A DNA stretch of 64,000 bases from the NCBI RefSeq assembly GCF_913064665.1, contig NZ_CAJYBT010000013.1, forward strand, positions 26,329 to 90,328, given 5' to 3'. The notes under the pieces are model-generated. The model saw only the letters and a list, made by a program, of their open reading frames with translations, did not search any database and was not told where the DNA came from. The translations under genes were made by a program, and so were the position numbers. Position 1 is the first letter of the stretch; each line of letters begins with the position of its first letter. This DNA comes from an uncultured Thioclava sp. (GTDB lineage Bacteria > Pseudomonadota > Alphaproteobacteria > Rhodobacterales > Rhodobacteraceae). Below, piece after piece: positions 17,950 through 27,139 of this stretch.

Positions 17950-17978
17950 GTTCCCCCGTAAAACTTTACAGGGGGAAC
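17950..17978 (+). promoter_or_regulatory. hairpin covering the Shine-Dalgarno site of the DUF533 gene
   Basis: The arm gttccccc (17950-17957) is exactly complementary to gggggaac (17971-17978), which contains the ribosome binding site four bases before the ATG at 17982. The loop itself can extend the pairing (gtaaa with tttac). If folded in mRNA, the hairpin would hide the Shine-Dalgarno sequence. Alternatively the repeat is a protein-binding operator near the promoter. Confidence 0.6.
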
Positions 17979-17981
17979 AAA

Positions 17982-18848
17982 ATGTCTCTGGTCGGAACAC
18001 TCGCGAAAGTGGCAATCGGCATTGCCGTCGCCAAAGGCGTCTCAAGCATGGGGCGCAGCGCCTCCGCCGGCACGTCCAGCGCCCGCACCTCGGGCGGAGG
18101 CGGGCTTGCGGATATGATGGGCTCGCTGCTGGGCGGATCAAGCGCCTCGGGCAGCGCCGGGCCCGCAGGCGGCTTGGGCGGCTTGCTCGAAAGCCTCAGC
18201 GGTGCCGGATCACGCACCATCGCCACCCGGTCCTCGCCACGCGGCCAGACCAGCGGCGGCTTGGGCGATCTGCTGGGCCAGTTGACGGGGGGCAGCGGTG
18301 GCGCGTCCTCTGGCGGCTTGGGCGATTTGCTGGGCTCGCTGACAGCCGGGGGCGCTGCGGGCGGTCTTGGCGGGATGCTGGGTGGCATGTTGGGCGGCGG
18401 CTCGGCGCAAGCGGCCCCCACGCAAAGCTTTGGCGATCAGCTTAACTCGGCCTTCGCCAATGGCGGCGAACCCGCAACCCCGCCCAGCGCGGCGCAGAAT
18501 GCGGCAGCGGCGCTGATGCTCAAGGCGATGATCCAAGCGGCGAAATCCGATGGCAAGATCGACGCCGACGAAGAGACAAAACTGATGGGCCAGCTTGGCG
18601 ATATCAGCCCCGAAGAGCGCGCCTTCGTGCAGCACGAACTTGCCGCGCCGGTGGATGCCCAAGGTCTGGCGCGCCAAATTCCCGACGGGCTTGAGGCGCA
18701 GGCCTATACGATGTCGGTCACCGCGATTGACCTCGATAATCAAACCGAGGCGCAATATCTGGACAGCTTCGCAAGGGCGCTTGGGCTGGATCATCAATCG
18801 GTCAATCACGTCCACGCCCAGCTTGGCGTGCCCCCGCTTTACACCTGA
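17982..18848 (+). CDS. DUF533 / TerB-like protein with Gly-rich N-terminus
   Basis: A 288-aa protein. Residues 1-140 form a low-complexity Gly/Ser/Leu region with repeated GLGDLLG(S/Q)LT and GGLGG(M/L)L units. Residues about 165-285 form a helical TerB-like DUF533 domain with the acidic KSDGKIDADEETKLM segment, reminiscent of a metal-binding loop. E. coli YebE is the best-known relative and has no defined role. The gene is single and convergent with parC, with a 15-base gap. Confidence 0.8.
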   Translation: MSLVGTLAKVAIGIAVAKGVSSMGRSASAGTSSARTSGGGGLADMMGSLLGGSSASGSAGPAGGLGGLLESLSGAGSRTIATRSSPRGQTSGGLGDLLGQLTGGSGGASSGGLGDLLGSLTAGGAAGGLGGMLGGMLGGGSAQAAPTQSFGDQLNSAFANGGEPATPPSAAQNAAAALMLKAMIQAAKSDGKIDADEETKLMGQLGDISPEERAFVQHELAAPVDAQGLARQIPDGLEAQAYTMSVTAIDLDNQTEAQYLDSFARALGLDHQSVNHVHAQLGVPPLYT

Positions 18849-18863
18849 GCGCGGGGAAGCCGC

Positions 18864-21092
18864 CTAGTTAAACCGGTTGTCGCGCGGGAAACCGCGCGGC
18901 GCCATCCGCCCCGCCGAGGCGCGCTTACCCGCCCACTCGCTCAAGTCCAGTTCGGTGCGGGTACGTCCAGCCGGATCTTTCCAGCTCAGACCATCGGCCA
19001 GCGTGAAGGTGGTGGCATCTGACAACCCGCCATCCTTATACTTTTGCAGCCGCACGCCCTTGCCGCGCGCCATTTCGGGCAATTCATCCAGCGCAAACAC
19101 CAGCAACTTACGGTTTTGACCAACACAGGCGACATGATCGCCGCTCGTCTTGGCGCACACCATCGTCTTGGCCGTGCCGCGCATATTCAGCACCTGCTTG
19201 CCCGAACGCGTCTGCGCGATCAGCTCTTCACCGGGGCAGATGAACCCATCGCCATCGCTTGAGGCGAGCAGGTATTTCTCGCCCGGCTTGGGCAGCAACA
19301 GATGCGTCACCTCGGCCTCATTGGGCAGATCGACGATCAGGCGCACCGGCTCGCCCATGCCCCGCCCGCCGGGCAGATTGGCACCCAGCACCGTATAGGC
19401 CCGCCCGTTCGCGCCCATCAGCACGATACGATCCGTGGTCTCGGCATGCATGGCGAACATCGGACCGTCGCCATCCTTGAACTTGACCTCGGCATCCAGC
19501 GCATTGTGCCCCTTCATCGCGCGTACCCAGCCCATCTTGGACAGGATCACGGTGATTGGCTCGCGCTCGATCATCGCCTCGATCGGCACCTCTTCGACTT
19601 CGCCCGCCTCGGCAAAGCCGGTGCGGCGCGCGCCACCGGGCGCGGATTTGCCGAATTTCTTGGCGACATCCTTCAACTCGCTGCTGATCTGCTTCCATTG
19701 CAGCTTGTCCGAGGCCAGCAACTCCACAAGCCCGGCGCGCTCAAGCGTCAACGCTTCATGCTCGCGTTTCAGCTCCATCTCTTCAAGCTTGCGCAAGCTG
19801 CGCAGCCGCATATTCAGAATCGCCTCGGCCTGCACATCCGACAGCTCAAACTCGGCCATCAACAGGGCTTTGGGCTCATCCTCATAGCGAATGATCTCGA
19901 TCACCCGATCAAGGTTGAGGAAGGCAATGATATAGCCCTCAAGCACCTCAAGACGCGCATCGATCTTGTCCATCCGGTGCTGGCTGCGCCGGATCAACAC
20001 TTCGCGGCGATGATCAAGGAAGGCACGCAACACCTCTTTGAGCGAGCAAACCTTGGGCACCCGCCCGTCGATCAGCACGTTCATGTTCATGCTAAAGCGC
20101 AGTTCCAGATCCGAGCTTTTGAACAACATCCCCATCAGCATTTCTGGCTCAATGGTGCGGGTTTTCGGCTCCAGCACGATGCGGATATCATCAGCACTTT
20201 CGTCGCGCACATCGGCCAAAGCGGGCACTTTGCGGGTCTGGATGACCTCGGCCAACCGCTCGATCAGCTTGGATTTCTGCACCTGATAGGGAATCTCGGT
20301 GACCACGATCTGCCATTGACCACGGCCCAGATCCTCTTTTTCCCAACGCGCGCGCAACCGAAACGCCCCGCGCCCGGTGCGATAGGCCTCAAGGATATTC
20401 TCCTTCGGCTCGACCAGCACGCCACCAGTGGGAAAATCGGGTCCGGGAATCAGATCGACCAAATCATCATCGGGGATCGCGGGATTCGCAATCATCGCCA
20501 GACAGGCCTGCACCAGCTCATCCAGATTATGCGGCGGAATGTTCGTCGCCATGCCCACCGCGATACCGCTGGCACCATTGGCCAACAGATTCGGGAAAGC
20601 AGCGGGCAGCACGATCGGCTCTTCCAGCGTGCCATCATAATTGGGGCGGAAATCGACCGAATTCTCGGCCAGACCATCCAGCAACGCCTCGGACGGGGCG
20701 GCCAGTCGCGCCTCGGTATACCGGCTCGCAGCGGGGTTATCGCCGTCGATATTGCCAAAGTTGCCCTGCCCGTTCACCAGCGGGTAGCGCATCGCGAAAT
20801 CCTGCGCCAAACGCGCCATCGCGTCATAGATCGCAGCATCGCCATGCGGGTGATAGTTACCCATCACATCGCCCGAAATCTTGGCCGATTTGCGAAAGCC
20901 CCCGGTGGGCGACAGCTTCAGCTCGCGCATCGCAAACAGGATGCGGCGATGCACCGGCTTGAGCCCATCGCGCGCATCGGGCAACGCCCGGTGCATGATG
21001 GTGGACAGCGCATAGGTCAGATAGCGCTCGCCAATCGCTCGGCTCAGCGGCTCGGAAACCATGGATAGGGGATTTTCGTCATCATTGCTCAT
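18864..21092 (-). CDS. parC: DNA topoisomerase IV subunit A
   Basis: ParC breaks and rejoins DNA to decatenate daughter chromosomes together with ParE. The 742-aa protein carries the catalytic tyrosine at residue 125 (SRYTEARL), the winged-helix segment before it and a C-terminal beta-pinwheel of the short ParC type. In the quinolone-determining region, [14 protein letters not shown], the position equivalent to E. coli Ser80 is Ala86 and that of Glu84 is Asp90. Several GyrA-box features are absent, favouring ParC over GyrA. Confidence 0.95.
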   Translation of the reverse strand: MSNDDENPLSMVSEPLSRAIGERYLTYALSTIMHRALPDARDGLKPVHRRILFAMRELKLSPTGGFRKSAKISGDVMGNYHPHGDAAIYDAMARLAQDFAMRYPLVNGQGNFGNIDGDNPAASRYTEARLAAPSEALLDGLAENSVDFRPNYDGTLEEPIVLPAAFPNLLANGASGIAVGMATNIPPHNLDELVQACLAMIANPAIPDDDLVDLIPGPDFPTGGVLVEPKENILEAYRTGRGAFRLRARWEKEDLGRGQWQIVVTEIPYQVQKSKLIERLAEVIQTRKVPALADVRDESADDIRIVLEPKTRTIEPEMLMGMLFKSSDLELRFSMNMNVLIDGRVPKVCSLKEVLRAFLDHRREVLIRRSQHRMDKIDARLEVLEGYIIAFLNLDRVIEIIRYEDEPKALLMAEFELSDVQAEAILNMRLRSLRKLEEMELKREHEALTLERAGLVELLASDKLQWKQISSELKDVAKKFGKSAPGGARRTGFAEAGEVEEVPIEAMIEREPITVILSKMGWVRAMKGHNALDAEVKFKDGDGPMFAMHAETTDRIVLMGANGRAYTVLGANLPGGRGMGEPVRLIVDLPNEAEVTHLLLPKPGEKYLLASSDGDGFICPGEELIAQTRSGKQVLNMRGTAKTMVCAKTSGDHVACVGQNRKLLVFALDELPEMARGKGVRLQKYKDGGLSDATTFTLADGLSWKDPAGRTRTELDLSEWAGKRASAGRMAPRGFPRDNRFN

Positions 21093-21257
21093 GATCTAGG
21101 GTGTAAAGCCGCGCCGCGTCCCGGTCCAGCGGGAAAACGAAGCAGTACATCCCGGCGCCCTATTTTTTGGCCAACTGCGGAATTCCCCAACGAAGCCCTA
21201 TAGCAAAATGTGATAAACTAAATGTGATCCGATTCTGCCACGGGTCTGGGGGGTATT

Positions 21258-21758
21258 ATGGGAAAACTGCTGTTGGTCACGCTTGCGGGGCTGTTTGTGA
21301 CCCTGTCTGTGCTGGGACGAGAGATGCCCGATGATGGCGCGAAAGCGCAGATCGGGGGCGACTCTGAGCCGCAGGTGACGCGTACCGCCAGCACGCCTGA
21401 TCCGCTTTACGCACCTGACAAGATTGCGACACAAGCGCCACCCCAAGTGGTGCCCGTCGCTGCCGTTGTCACACCTGTCATCGCAAAGTCGCGCATGCCC
21501 GGCCCTTCGCTCAAACCCTCACCCGAATATCGCACGACCGAGCCCCCCGAAGTCGCGGGCGGCTCCCTCTGGGTCGTCTCGGCAAAATCGCTCAATGTGC
21601 GCTCGGGACCCTCGACCTCCAACAGCGCGCTAGACCGCATCCAGCGCGGCGAACAGGTGCTCGTCATCGCGCAAAGATCGGGCTGGGCGCAGATCAAGAT
21701 CGAAGGCGACGGCATTGAGGGCTGGGTCGCCGCGCGCTTCCTGACGCCCGCAAACTGA
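21258..21758 (+). CDS. secreted or anchored protein with bacterial SH3 domain
   Basis: A 166-aa protein with an N-terminal hydrophobic signal or anchor (residues 4-19), a Pro/Thr-rich linker, and a C-terminal SH3b domain (about 103-163; LNVRSGPSTSNSALDRIQRG and GWVAARFL). SH3b domains bind cell-wall or protein ligands in the envelope. The ATG at 21258 opens the frame 12 bases after a weak purine-rich stretch. It is alone and upstream of the SDR gene in the same direction. Confidence 0.8.
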   Translation: MGKLLLVTLAGLFVTLSVLGREMPDDGAKAQIGGDSEPQVTRTASTPDPLYAPDKIATQAPPQVVPVAAVVTPVIAKSRMPGPSLKPSPEYRTTEPPEVAGGSLWVVSAKSLNVRSGPSTSNSALDRIQRGEQVLVIAQRSGWAQIKIEGDGIEGWVAARFLTPAN

Positions 21759-21789
21759 CGCGCAACGCCGCCAAAACCTTGCCTTTTCA

Positions 21790-21848
21790 TCTAGCTCGAA
21801 ATACTCCCGCCGGAGGCTGAGCCGCCAAGGGCACCCTTTCGGGTGTCT
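21790..21848. repeat. intergenic element with short hairpin
   Basis: The stretch ctcgaaatactcccgccgg (21795-21813) is followed by a small hairpin, gcaccc/gggtgt with a tttc loop (21831-21846). A related sequence occurs inverted near 56045-56085. Similar atttcccg-ggagg-type elements are, in my recollection, common between genes in Rhodobacteraceae. It fills the gap between the SH3 gene and the SDR gene and may act as a transcript end. Confidence 0.4.
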
Positions 21849-21876
21849 GCGGCGGCGAACAGATAGGGCGGGACAG

Positions 21877-22713
21877 ATGGCCAAGACAATCCTGATTACC
21901 GGTTGCTCCTCGGGCATCGGTTACGACGCAGCCCATGGGCTCAAGGCGGCGGGCTGGAAAGTGCTGGCCACGTGCCGCAAGGAAGAAGATTGCGAACGCC
22001 TGCGCGCAGAGGGGCTGATCTCGTTCCAACTCGACGTGGCCGATCCGGCCTCAATCGAGGCGGGCTTCAACGAGGCTCTCGCGCGCGGCCGCGGTCGTCT
22101 GGATGCGCTTTACAACAATGCCGCCTTCGCCTGCCCCGGCGCGGCCGAAGACATCCCCACCGGCGCGCTGCGCGAAATATTTGAGACCAACCTGTTTGGC
22201 CTGCACGACCTGACCGCGCGCGCCATCAAGGTGATGCGCGCCCAAGGCGACAACGGCGAGGGGCGGATCATTCAATGCTCGTCCGTGCTCGGGATGGTCG
22301 GCTATCGCTGGCGCGGCGCCTATGTGGCCACGAAATTCGCGCTTGAGGGCCTGACCGACGTGCTGCGTCTTGAGATGCGTGACACCGGTATCAAGATCGT
22401 CCTGATTGAACCCGGCCCGATCACCTCGAAATTCCGCAAGAACGCGATCACGCATTTCGAGAAATGGGTGGATTGGGAAAACTCGGCGCGTCGTCAGCAA
22501 TATGAAGACGACCTGCTTAACCAGCTTTACAAAAGCCGCGGCCCCGCCAAGTTCGAATTGCCCGCCTCGGCGGTGACGCGCGCGATCCTCAAGGCGCTCG
22601 AAGCCCCCAACCCGAAACCGCGCTACGCAATCACCGTCCCGACTCATCTGATGGGGGTGGCGCGGCGCATCCTTCCGGGACGTGCGCTCGACTGGTTGCT
22701 CGCGAAAGGGTGA
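21877..22713 (+). CDS. short-chain dehydrogenase/reductase
   Basis: A 278-aa classical SDR. The NAD(P)-binding TGCSSGIG lies at residues 9-16, the structural NNAA at 80-83 (Ala instead of the usual Gly), the catalytic Ser near 135, Tyr149 and Lys153 in YVATK, and the PGP(I)xT motif follows. It is cytosolic. Arg34 after the second beta strand suggests NADP preference. The substrate is unknown; the closest-looking group acts on steroid- or retinol-like and general carbonyl compounds. Confidence 0.88.
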   Translation: MAKTILITGCSSGIGYDAAHGLKAAGWKVLATCRKEEDCERLRAEGLISFQLDVADPASIEAGFNEALARGRGRLDALYNNAAFACPGAAEDIPTGALREIFETNLFGLHDLTARAIKVMRAQGDNGEGRIIQCSSVLGMVGYRWRGAYVATKFALEGLTDVLRLEMRDTGIKIVLIEPGPITSKFRKNAITHFEKWVDWENSARRQQYEDDLLNQLYKSRGPAKFELPASAVTRAILKALEAPNPKPRYAITVPTHLMGVARRILPGRALDWLLAKG

Positions 22714-22773
22714 AAAAGCTTTCGCATTTGCCCTTGTCCCAGCTATGTCTTTGGGAACCGGGAGAGGAACTCT

Positions 22774-22977
22774 ATGCGAAACGACCCTTTGTTTTATTTG
22801 GTAGCTGCGGCCAGTCTGTCGGTCTTGGTAATTTTGATGATCGGGATTGCGGGGTTCGGGCGTGGGGGTGATTTCAACCGCAAGCACGCCAACAAGCTGA
22901 TGCGCTTGCGCATTGCGGCGCAGGCCGTGGCGATCGCGCTGATCCTGCTCTTTGTCTATCTTCGGAAAGGTGGCTGA
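22774..22977 (+). CDS. twin transmembrane (HIG1-like) small protein
   Basis: A 67-aa protein with two membrane spans (about 7-27 and 45-62) joined by a basic loop containing HANKLMRLRI. Its stop abuts the ATG of the adenosyltransferase (TGA-ATG), so the two are co-translated. This pairing is frequent in Rhodobacterales as I know it, but the role is not established; HIG1-like proteins stabilise respiratory complexes in other systems. Confidence 0.8.
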   Translation: MRNDPLFYLVAAASLSVLVILMIGIAGFGRGGDFNRKHANKLMRLRIAAQAVAIALILLFVYLRKGG

Positions 22978-23550
22978 ATGGTCGTTCTCAATCGCATCTA
23001 TACCCGCACCGGCGATGCCGGGGAAACCGCGCTGTCCAATGGCGCGCGGGTGGCGAAACATTCCCCCCGCGTCGCCGCCTATGGCAATGTCGATGAACTC
23101 AACGCCACTGTCGGGCTGGCGCGGTTGCATGCCAACGCCGAGGTGCAGGCCGCGCTGTCACTGATCCAGAACGACCTGTTCGATCTGGGCGCCGATCTCG
23201 CGCGCCCTGAAATGGAGCGCGACGGTGAGGCGGGCTATCCGGTCTTGCGGATGATCGAAACGCAGGTGACCAGGCTCGAGACCGAGATCGACGCGATGAA
23301 CGTGAAACTCGAACCGCTGCGCAGCTTTATCCTGCCCGGCGGCACCGCGCTGGCGGCCCATCTTCACCTGTGCCGCACCGTCGCGCGCCGGGCCGAGCGC
23401 GGCGCGGTCGAGCTTGCCACCACCGAGGGCGTGAACGAATGGGCGGTGAAATATCTCAACCGCCTGTCAGACTGGTTCTTTGTCGCAGCCCGCATCGCCA
23501 ATAATGACGGCCAGGATGACGTGCTGTGGGTTCCCGGCGCGAACCGGTGA
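22978..23550 (+). CDS. cob(I)alamin adenosyltransferase, PduO type
   Basis: A 190-aa ATP:cob(I)alamin adenosyltransferase that makes adenosylcobalamin. The ATP-binding N-terminus is YTRTGDAGETALSNG, and the downstream helix bundle carries CRTVARRAERGAVEL and YLNRLSDWFFVAAR, the characteristic PduO/MMAB motifs. Length is normal. No B12 riboswitch is visible upstream, and no cobalamin biosynthesis gene is adjacent. Confidence 0.93.
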   Translation: MVVLNRIYTRTGDAGETALSNGARVAKHSPRVAAYGNVDELNATVGLARLHANAEVQAALSLIQNDLFDLGADLARPEMERDGEAGYPVLRMIETQVTRLETEIDAMNVKLEPLRSFILPGGTALAAHLHLCRTVARRAERGAVELATTEGVNEWAVKYLNRLSDWFFVAARIANNDGQDDVLWVPGANR

Positions 23551-23558
23551 TGATTGGT

Positions 23559-23599
23559 TAGCCGTCTGCGCCCGTCTCACCCGCGGGCGCAAGCGGCTA
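23559..23599. terminator. bidirectional hairpin between adenosyltransferase and ABC operon 2
   Basis: A 16-base stem with two mismatches (23559-23574 with 23584-23599) lies between convergent genes and includes the stop codon of the ATPase gene. A T-run is lacking, so it may act by stalling or protecting 3' ends. Confidence 0.55.
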
Positions 23600-24646
23600 G
23601 ACTGCAAGACCGTCCTTGTCGAAAAACACCAGCTTTTCAGGCTCGAATGACAAGCCAACACTGTCGCCGGGCACCAGATCGGTATCACCCGCGACGCGCA
23701 CATTGATCGCGCCCAGCGCGCCGCAATCAAACAGAATGAACGTATCCGCGCCAAGGAATTCCACCACATCGACGCGGCCATCGCATTGCCCGTCCCCCGG
23801 TGCGACCAGCGTGATATGTTCGGGCCGGATACCCAGTTGCGTGGCGCTTGGTGGTGCGCTGTCGCCCCCGCGCCCGCCTTCCAAACTATAGCCCCCGCCC
23901 GAGGCCGAGGCCGAACAGGGCATCACGTTCATTTTCGGACTGCCGATGAACTGCGCCACGAACAGGTTGGCGGGGCGTTCATACAGCTCGCGCGGGCTGC
24001 CCACCTGTGCGATTTTCCCATATTCCAGCACCACGATCCGGTCGGCCAGCGTCATCGCTTCGACCTGATCATGGGTGACGTAGATCATCGTGCGATGCAG
24101 CTTGCGATGCAGCCGCGCGATCTCGAGGCGCATCTCGACGCGCAAGGCGGCATCAAGGTTAGACAGCGGCTCGTCAAACAAAAAAGCGGTCGGATCGCGC
24201 ACAATCGAGCGCCCGATTGCCACGCGCTGACGCTGCCCGCCCGACAGATCCTTGGGGCGACGATCCAGATAGGGGTCGAGCTTGAGAATTTCTGACGCCG
24301 CACTGACCTTGGCGCGCCACTCCGCTTCGGGCGCCCCCGCCATTTTCAGCGAGAAGCCCATATTTTCGGCCACCGACATATGCGGATACAGCGCGTAGGA
24401 TTGAAACACCATCGCCAGCCCGCGTTTGCTGGGGGGCTGATCGGTCACGTCGCGCCCATCAATCGAGATCGCCCCGCGCGAAGTATCTTCCAGCCCGCCG
24501 ATCATGCGCAGCAACGTGGATTTCCCGCAGCCCGAAGGGCCGACAAACACAACGAATTCGCCATCGGAAATCTCAAGGTCGATGCCCTTGATAACCTGCG
24601 CCTCGCCGAACCATTTCTCGACCCCTTTGAGAGTGATCGCCCCCAT
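23597..24646 (-). CDS. carbohydrate ABC transporter ATP-binding protein (MalK/UgpC type)
   Basis: A 349-aa ATPase. It has Walker A GPSGCGKS, the LSGGQRQR signature, Walker [13 protein letters not shown] and [13 protein letters not shown], followed by a TOBE-type C-terminus ([21 protein letters not shown]). The start at 24646 is preceded by GGAGGG and lies two bases after the hydrolase stop; the longer frame to 24694 would overlap that gene. It is the last gene of operon 2 and powers the permease pair encoded upstream. Confidence 0.95.
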   Translation of the reverse strand: MGAITLKGVEKWFGEAQVIKGIDLEISDGEFVVFVGPSGCGKSTLLRMIGGLEDTSRGAISIDGRDVTDQPPSKRGLAMVFQSYALYPHMSVAENMGFSLKMAGAPEAEWRAKVSAASEILKLDPYLDRRPKDLSGGQRQRVAIGRSIVRDPTAFLFDEPLSNLDAALRVEMRLEIARLHRKLHRTMIYVTHDQVEAMTLADRIVVLEYGKIAQVGSPRELYERPANLFVAQFIGSPKMNVMPCSASASGGGYSLEGGRGGDSAPPSATQLGIRPEHITLVAPGDGQCDGRVDVVEFLGADTFILFDCGALGAINVRVAGDTDLVPGDSVGLSFEPEKLVFFDKDGLAV

Positions 24647-24648
24647 GT

Positions 24649-25923
24649 TCAGCCCTCCTGCCCGGCCCAGGCCAGCCACACGGCCGCCGTCCATGTAAAC
24701 GCCTTGCCGCCCGCCGCTGCGCCGGTCATCGGGTCGAAATATTCAACAAACCCGTATTTCCCGATCACCTCGCGCGTGCGCGCACGCACCTCCTCGCCCA
24801 GCGCCACGCCCTGCTCGCTCGCGCCCTCGCCGATCATCATGTTCATCATCGCCCAAGTCGGGCCGCGCCAGTATCGCTTGGCGTCAAAACGCGGATCGAA
24901 CGGCGCAAGCGAGGGCACGCCATAAGGCGCTGCATCCAGAACGCGCGCCAGATGCGCCTCCATCTGCGGCGCTTTGAGCCCACCGAACCAGCACAGGAAC
25001 GAGGCATTGCTTAGCGCATTCGACCAAATGCCATTGGCGCAATTATAGCTATCGTAATACCCCATGCCGGGGTTGAACAAAGCCTCGGCGCCGGATTCCA
25101 GCGCGGCCAGTTGATCGGCCAGACCATCAACGTCCAAGCCCTGCGCAGCACCTGCCGCCAGCAAATCGCGCACGCCGCGCATCAAGGTGAAATGCATCGT
25201 CGGATCGGCCACCCGGAACGGGTTGTCTTGCGCCATCAAAGCGTCGTCCCACCCCAAGGCCTTGGCGCGCTTCACCAGCCAGATATAGCGGTCGTAATCG
25301 TATTTCGTAGGCCGCATCGAGGCATCGACATGCTGGGTATCACGGCGCTCGTAATGGCCCACGCCCTGCGGGTCGATCGCATCCATCGCATTGTCCCAAT
25401 CAGGCGCATTATCGCGACCCGATTCCCACGGGTGGATCACGAAAATCGCGCCTTTCTCATCGCGCCGCCAGCGCAAAAACCAATCGGCCCATTTGCGCAT
25501 CTTCGGGTAAAGGGCGGCAAATTTCGCAGCCCCCAGCGCCGGATCGGCAGCCAGCAACCTAGTCGCGAAACTCAGCGCCACGGGCGGCTGCGTGATACCC
25601 GACGATGCAATCGGCCCGCTGCATCCCCAGACATCGGGCCCCGGAAAATAGCCCGGATCGGGTTTGTGGAACAGGATATGGGGCACCATCCCGCTATCCC
25701 ATTGACCCGAAAACAGCGTCTCGATTTCCGCCCAGGCGCGGGTCATATCGAACTGCGCAAATCCCAGCGCGGCAAAGGCGCTGTCCCAGTTCCACTGGTA
25801 AGGATACAGCCCCGCCGTAGGCACCGTGTAGCCACCGCGATCATTGGCGGTCAGGATCGCGCGCGCCTCGGCGTTACGTTCAGAGACCGCAGCTTCAGCG
25901 GCCAGAGTTTCGGTATTCATCAT
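24649..25923 (-). CDS. GH63-type (alpha/alpha)6-barrel glycoside hydrolase
   Basis: A 424-aa cytosolic enzyme. Conserved pieces are [11 protein letters not shown] (Asp47), [29 protein letters not shown] and [13 protein letters not shown], the layout shared by mannosylglycerate/glucosylglycerate hydrolases and relatives of YgjK in family GH63. Its place inside an ABC operon suggests that it hydrolyses the imported glycoside; glucosyl- or mannosylglycerate, or a short alpha-glucoside, are candidates. Two adjacent ATGs (25923 and 25920) follow AAAGGA, one base after the permease stop. Confidence 0.8.
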   Translation of the reverse strand: MMNTETLAAEAAVSERNAEARAILTANDRGGYTVPTAGLYPYQWNWDSAFAALGFAQFDMTRAWAEIETLFSGQWDSGMVPHILFHKPDPGYFPGPDVWGCSGPIASSGITQPPVALSFATRLLAADPALGAAKFAALYPKMRKWADWFLRWRRDEKGAIFVIHPWESGRDNAPDWDNAMDAIDPQGVGHYERRDTQHVDASMRPTKYDYDRYIWLVKRAKALGWDDALMAQDNPFRVADPTMHFTLMRGVRDLLAAGAAQGLDVDGLADQLAALESGAEALFNPGMGYYDSYNCANGIWSNALSNASFLCWFGGLKAPQMEAHLARVLDAAPYGVPSLAPFDPRFDAKRYWRGPTWAMMNMMIGEGASEQGVALGEEVRARTREVIGKYGFVEYFDPMTGAAAGGKAFTWTAAVWLAWAGQEG

Positions 25924-25924
25924 C

Positions 25925-27139
25925 TTATCCTTTCACCGCGCCAGCCGTCAGGCCGCGGGTCATGAAACGCTCCAACCCAAGGAACAGCGCCATGATCGGC
26001 ACCGTCGCAATCACTGCGCCCGCCATCAAATGCTGACGCGGGATCTCGGAGGAATTGAGCGAGGCAATGCCCCGCGTGAGGGTGAATTTGCTGGGATCGT
26101 CCAGCAGCATGAAGGCCAGCAGGAACTCGTTCCACGCAATCATAAACACATACAAACCGACCGAGGCCAGCGCGGGCAGCGCCAGCGGTAGCGTAATTTT
26201 CCAGATCACCTTGAGGCGGCTCAGCCCATCCATCAGGCCGGCCTCTTCGACCTCGACCGGCAGGCCCCGGAAATAGCCTTGCAGCATATAAAGCGCGACC
26301 GGAATGGTGGTGACCGGATAGATCATCACGATCCCAAAGACCGAGTTGCGCAGCCCGACCATCGAATAGGCGATGTAGATCGGCAGCGCCAAAACGATCA
26401 TCGGCACCATGTAAATCAGCAAAATCCCGCGCGAAAACACCTTGCGCCCGGAAAACCGCAACCGCGCCACCGCATAGGCTCCGGGCACCGAAAACAGCAG
26501 CGTCAGCGCCACCGTCAGCACCGAAACATAGAAGCTCGTCCACAGGTAGCGGCCAAAATGGAACTTCGTCATCAGCTCGTAATAGCTGTCAAACAGATGC
26601 CAGCCCTTGGACAGATCCAGCGAGAAATCGAGCGGATTGAGCATCAACTGTTGCTGCGATTTCATCGAGGTCATCACCATCACGTAAAACGGGATGATCA
26701 CGATGGCGGTGAAAAACAGATAGCCGAACCCGGTGAGAAACCGGATCACCGCCGCCTCGAATTCATGTCGGTTTGTCGCGCCGAAAGGCAGGTCCTTCAG
26801 GATCGTATTAAGCGGTATGGCCACTATTCCCGCCAGCACGATGCTGAGCGCGACACGGCTGCCCGGCGCGAAGCCCGCACCAAATTGCAGCGCGCCCAGC
26901 CCAATCGCCGACACGCCCAGCGCCACGACCACCGCGACCCCAAGGCTCAACCAGCGATTGGCGCGCCACACATGCACCAACCCCGTCACCACGCCAAGGA
27001 TCAACGCGCCCCATAGCGCAGGCCGCGCTGCCTCGCCCGTGGCAAAAGAAATCGCGACGCCCAAAGTCACCGCCATCACAACCGCCCAAAGCGCCCCGAT
27101 GATCGGCCCGGTCAGATAGCCTTTGTAGAGAAATTTCAT
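25925..27139 (-). CDS. carbohydrate ABC permease (MalG type) with extra N-terminal membrane domain
   Basis: A 404-aa permease. Residues about 130-404 are a normal MalG-type unit with the coupling loop EEAGLMDGLSRLKVIWKITL. Residues 1-125 add about four more hydrophobic segments not present in typical 280-aa members. It overlaps the other permease by four bases (ATGA) and is followed after one base by the GH63 gene. Confidence 0.9.
   Translation of the reverse strand: MKFLYKGYLTGPIIGALWAVVMAVTLGVAISFATGEAARPALWGALILGVVTGLVHVWRANRWLSLGVAVVVALGVSAIGLGALQFGAGFAPGSRVALSIVLAGIVAIPLNTILKDLPFGATNRHEFEAAVIRFLTGFGYLFFTAIVIIPFYVMVMTSMKSQQQLMLNPLDFSLDLSKGWHLFDSYYELMTKFHFGRYLWTSFYVSVLTVALTLLFSVPGAYAVARLRFSGRKVFSRGILLIYMVPMIVLALPIYIAYSMVGLRNSVFGIVMIYPVTTIPVALYMLQGYFRGLPVEVEEAGLMDGLSRLKVIWKITLPLALPALASVGLYVFMIAWNEFLLAFMLLDDPSKFTLTRGIASLNSSEIPRQHLMAGAVIATVPIMALFLGLERFMTRGLTAGAVKG

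Noticed and set aside
19302..21068. 588-residue open frame antisense to parC
   Set aside because: Shadow of the GC-rich parC codons; biased to Gln/His/Arg, no ribosome site and no recognisable motif.
22714..22773. Cobalamin riboswitch before the adenosyltransferase operon
   Set aside because: The gap is only 60 bases and lacks the B12-box sequence.
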